Source: Bacilli bacterium (GTDB taxonomy: Bacteria > Bacillota_I > Bacilli_A > RF39 > UBA660). From it: a stretch of 15,332 nucleotides of DNA. A model generated the notes under the pieces. It had not been told where the DNA came from and ran no database searches. It saw only the letters and a list, made by a program, of their open reading frames with translations. Numbering within the stretch: position 1 is the stretch's first letter; the number at the start of each line of letters is the position of its first letter. Of this stretch, positions 14,035 through 15,332 are shown in pieces. A program made the position numbers and the translations under genes. Location: positions 1 to 15,332 of the forward strand of contig JAEEMF010000023.1 of the NCBI GenBank assembly GCA_016283075.1, in the 5' to 3' direction.

Positions 14035-15027
14035 ATGGATAACAAAAATGAAGTATTAATATATGAAGATAAAGATGGATTAACTAGAGTTGATGTTAAG
14101 TTTATAGATGAAGATGTATGGTTAACTCAAAATCAATTAGCTGATATATATAAGACTACACAACAAAATATAAGTCAACATATTAATTCTATTTATAGTG
14201 ATAAAGAATTACCAAGTTCAACTAACAAGAAATTCTTGTTAGTTCAAAAAGAAGGTAATAGAGAAGTAAAAAGAAATATAGATCATTATAATTTAGATAT
14301 GATAATTGCCTTAGGATATAGGGTTCAATCTGAAGTGGCTGTAAGATTTAGAGTTTGGGCAACACAACGACTTCATGAATATATACAAAAAGGATTTACA
14401 ATAGATGATAGTAGATTAAAACAGGGTGGTAATAGATACTTTAAAGAATTACTTCAAAGAATTAGAGATATTCGTTCTAGTGAAAGGAATTTTTATCAAC
14501 AAGTAACCGATATATATGCAACTAGCATAGATTATGATCCTAGAAGTGAAATAACTAAAAAATTTTTTGCTACAGTTCAAAATAAATTACATTATGCAGT
14601 GCATGAACAAACTGCTGCTGAATTGATATATAATAGAGTAGATAACGAAAAACCATATGTTGGGATGACTAATTTTAAAGGTAATTATGTAACTGTTGAC
14701 GATGTTAAAATAGCAAAGAATTATTTATCTGAAATTGAACTTCAAAGATTAAACTTATTAGTATCTCAGTTTTTAGATTTTGCTGAATTACAAGCACTAG
14801 AACAAAGAACTATGAAAATGAATGATTGGGTTGAAGAATTGGATAATCAAATATTATTAAATAGAAGAAAAATACTTGAAGGTAATGGTAAAGTATCACA
14901 TGATGAAGCAATAAAAAAAGCGGAAAAAGAATTTCTAATTTATAGAGAAAAAGAAATGAAGGAACTTCAAAGTGATTTTGATTTATTAATGAAATCATTA
15001 CCAAATAATAAAGATGAAAACAAATAA
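14035..15027 (+). CDS. RhuM-family (virulence RhuM) protein, intact
   Basis: 330 residues from the ATG at 14035; GGAGGT at 14025-14030 rules out the in-frame ATG at 14023, which overlaps it. WLTQNQLADIYKTTQQNISQHI (29-50) is the DNA-binding-like N-terminal region. HYNLDMIIALGYRV (84-97) and FRVWATQRLHEYIQKGF (105-121) are the family's hallmark block. RDIRSSERNFYQ and the HEQTAAELI segment belong to the conserved C-terminal domain, and a Lys/Glu-rich helix ends the protein. The family was named from a Salmonella pathogenicity-island gene, and its molecular role is unknown. It is often found in mobile or defence regions. A decayed copy lies 1.8 kb upstream. Confidence 0.88.
   Translation: MDNKNEVLIYEDKDGLTRVDVKFIDEDVWLTQNQLADIYKTTQQNISQHINSIYSDKELPSSTNKKFLLVQKEGNREVKRNIDHYNLDMIIALGYRVQSEVAVRFRVWATQRLHEYIQKGFTIDDSRLKQGGNRYFKELLQRIRDIRSSERNFYQQVTDIYATSIDYDPRSEITKKFFATVQNKLHYAVHEQTAAELIYNRVDNEKPYVGMTNFKGNYVTVDDVKIAKNYLSEIELQRLNLLVSQFLDFAELQALEQRTMKMNDWVEELDNQILLNRRKILEGNGKVSHDEAIKKAEKEFLIYREKEMKELQSDFDLLMKSLPNNKDENK
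14220..14244. repeat. Internal hairpin in the intact RhuM gene
   Basis: AACTAACAAG (14220-14229) and CTTGTTAGTT (14235-14244) are perfectly complementary around AAATT; two more A-T pairs could form within the loop. It covers codons 63-70 (T-N-K-K-F-L-L-V), between the DNA-binding-like region and the YNLDMI block. Confidence 0.8.
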
Positions 15028-15180
15028 TCGTAATCCGTTAATTTCGACGGAATTGAAAAAATGTTCATATTTGAGCACTTTAAAATAAAGATGTTGAGCG
15101 GGATGAATGAAAATAAAACTAATATAAACTGGTTGATTACAATTAATTTAAATCCCCTAGAAAAAATGAGGTGAAATTAT
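15028..15180. other. Intergenic region between RhuM and the PQ-loop gene
   Basis: 153 bases without a gene. It holds a short imperfect inverted repeat (TCCGT at 15034-15038 and ACGGA at 15047-15051) without a T-tract, so no convincing terminator. TCGACGGAAT at 15044-15053 resembles TCGACAGAAT at 12182-12191, before the RhuM remnant. No convincing promoter was found, although one is expected because the next gene stands apart from RhuM. Confidence 0.55.
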
Positions 15181-15332
15181 ATGGCGATATTTTGCACAAC
15201 ATATTATGTTTTAAGTTATATAGAAACTATTCCACAGATAGTAAAATTATTAAAAACTAAATCTAGTAATGATTATAGTTTAGGAATGATATCATTACAA
15301 TTAATAGCTTTGATAAGTTGGTCTTTATATAT
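15181..15332 (+). CDS. PQ-loop repeat / SemiSWEET-like membrane protein, 3' end cut by window
   Basis: The first 50 residues are present. They show a hydrophobic first helix, the P18-Q19 pair in ETIPQIVKL, the KSSNDYSLGM loop (27-36), and a second hydrophobic helix with W47. This is the PQ-loop pattern of SemiSWEET-type sugar carriers, which are three-helix half-transporters that dimerise in the membrane; full length is usually near 90-100 residues. GAGGTG at 15168-15173 precedes the ATG. It is the only membrane protein seen in the window. Confidence 0.78.
   Translation, partial: MAIFCTTYYVLSYIETIPQIVKLLKTKSSNDYSLGMISLQLIALISWSLY

Noticed and set aside
14810..15004. Open minus-strand frame of about 64 codons with a hydrophobic product
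   Set aside because: It is opposite the Lys/Glu-rich tail of RhuM, which reads as Phe/Leu-rich on the other strand; the apparent membrane helix is an artefact.
61..15027. TGA read as tryptophan, as in Mollicutes
   Set aside because: Trp is TGG wherever I checked, and no intact gene needs an in-frame TGA; the one TGA in the RhuM remnant matches Leu.
61..15027. Arginine-codon reassignment (AGG or CGG), known in some uncultured Bacilli
   Set aside because: AGG codes the conserved Arg in the GYRV motif of RhuM and fits Arg elsewhere; I found no CGG codon to judge.
15034..15053. Inverted repeat after RhuM as a terminator
   Set aside because: The stem is only about 5 bp with an 8-base loop, and no T-tract follows.
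1..15332. CRISPR array, tRNA, rRNA, riboswitch, insertion sequence
   Set aside because: I saw no regularly spaced repeats, cloverleaf or rRNA segment, no long structured leader, and no transposase gene or terminal inverted repeats.

Overview
This window looks like a piece of a very A+T-rich Bacillota (Firmicutes) genome. The signs are roughly a quarter G+C by eye, AGA as the dominant arginine codon, strong AGGTG/GGAGG Shine-Dalgarno sites before every gene, and the kinds of protein families present. An uncultured gut Bacilli or Erysipelotrichia/Mollicutes-like lineage is a reasonable guess, but no rRNA, tRNA or core marker gene is present to fix it. The genetic code reads as standard. Tryptophan is TGG, and AGG is arginine at the conserved GYRV site of the RhuM protein. 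All 23 complete genes stop with TAA (14) or TAG (9), never TGA.

All genes lie on the + strand, almost end to end. Unit 1 (terminator/promoter at 1-35, genes 61-8014) holds 12 genes with gaps of 0-14 bases: a HIT protein, an ITPase/HAM1-like NTPase, an unknown helical protein, a PHP phosphatase, a transglutaminase-like protein, a DUF488 protein, a DHH phosphoesterase fused to a GNAT domain, an HD-family phosphohydrolase, a P-loop kinase, a Sel1-repeat protein, a Nudix hydrolase and a GNAT acetyltransferase. It ends in a clear terminator at 8013-8042. Unit 2 starts at once from an extended -10 promoter at 8042-8050. It carries a second Nudix hydrolase, an S51 peptidase, a HAD phosphatase, an SGNH hydrolase, a MazG-like pyrophosphohydrolase, an MBL-fold hydrolase and an unknown protein, and ends in a terminator at 12112-12135. 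Unit 3 is preceded by a decayed RhuM-family gene (12231-12480). It carries a flavodoxin, a second S51 peptidase, a SWIM zinc-finger protein and an intact RhuM-family gene. A new gene for a PQ-loop membrane protein starts at 15181 and is cut by the window end.

Functionally the first 12 kb is a collection of small soluble hydrolases and transferases. Many belong to families that act on nucleotides, phosphoesters or damaged metabolites (HIT, HAM1, Nudix twice, HD, MazG, DHH, HAD). A housecleaning or salvage role for the array is an inference. The last part is accessory in character.

The strongest unusual signal is in the two RhuM copies. Both carry a 25-base hairpin at the same codons, with the same 9-5-9 core geometry, yet five successive base pairs differ in sequence while pairing is retained. 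A second recurring pattern is the nesting of each promoter's extended -10 element directly against the T-tract of the preceding terminator, giving very short leaders. A third is the merging of stop codons with the next gene's Shine-Dalgarno site.
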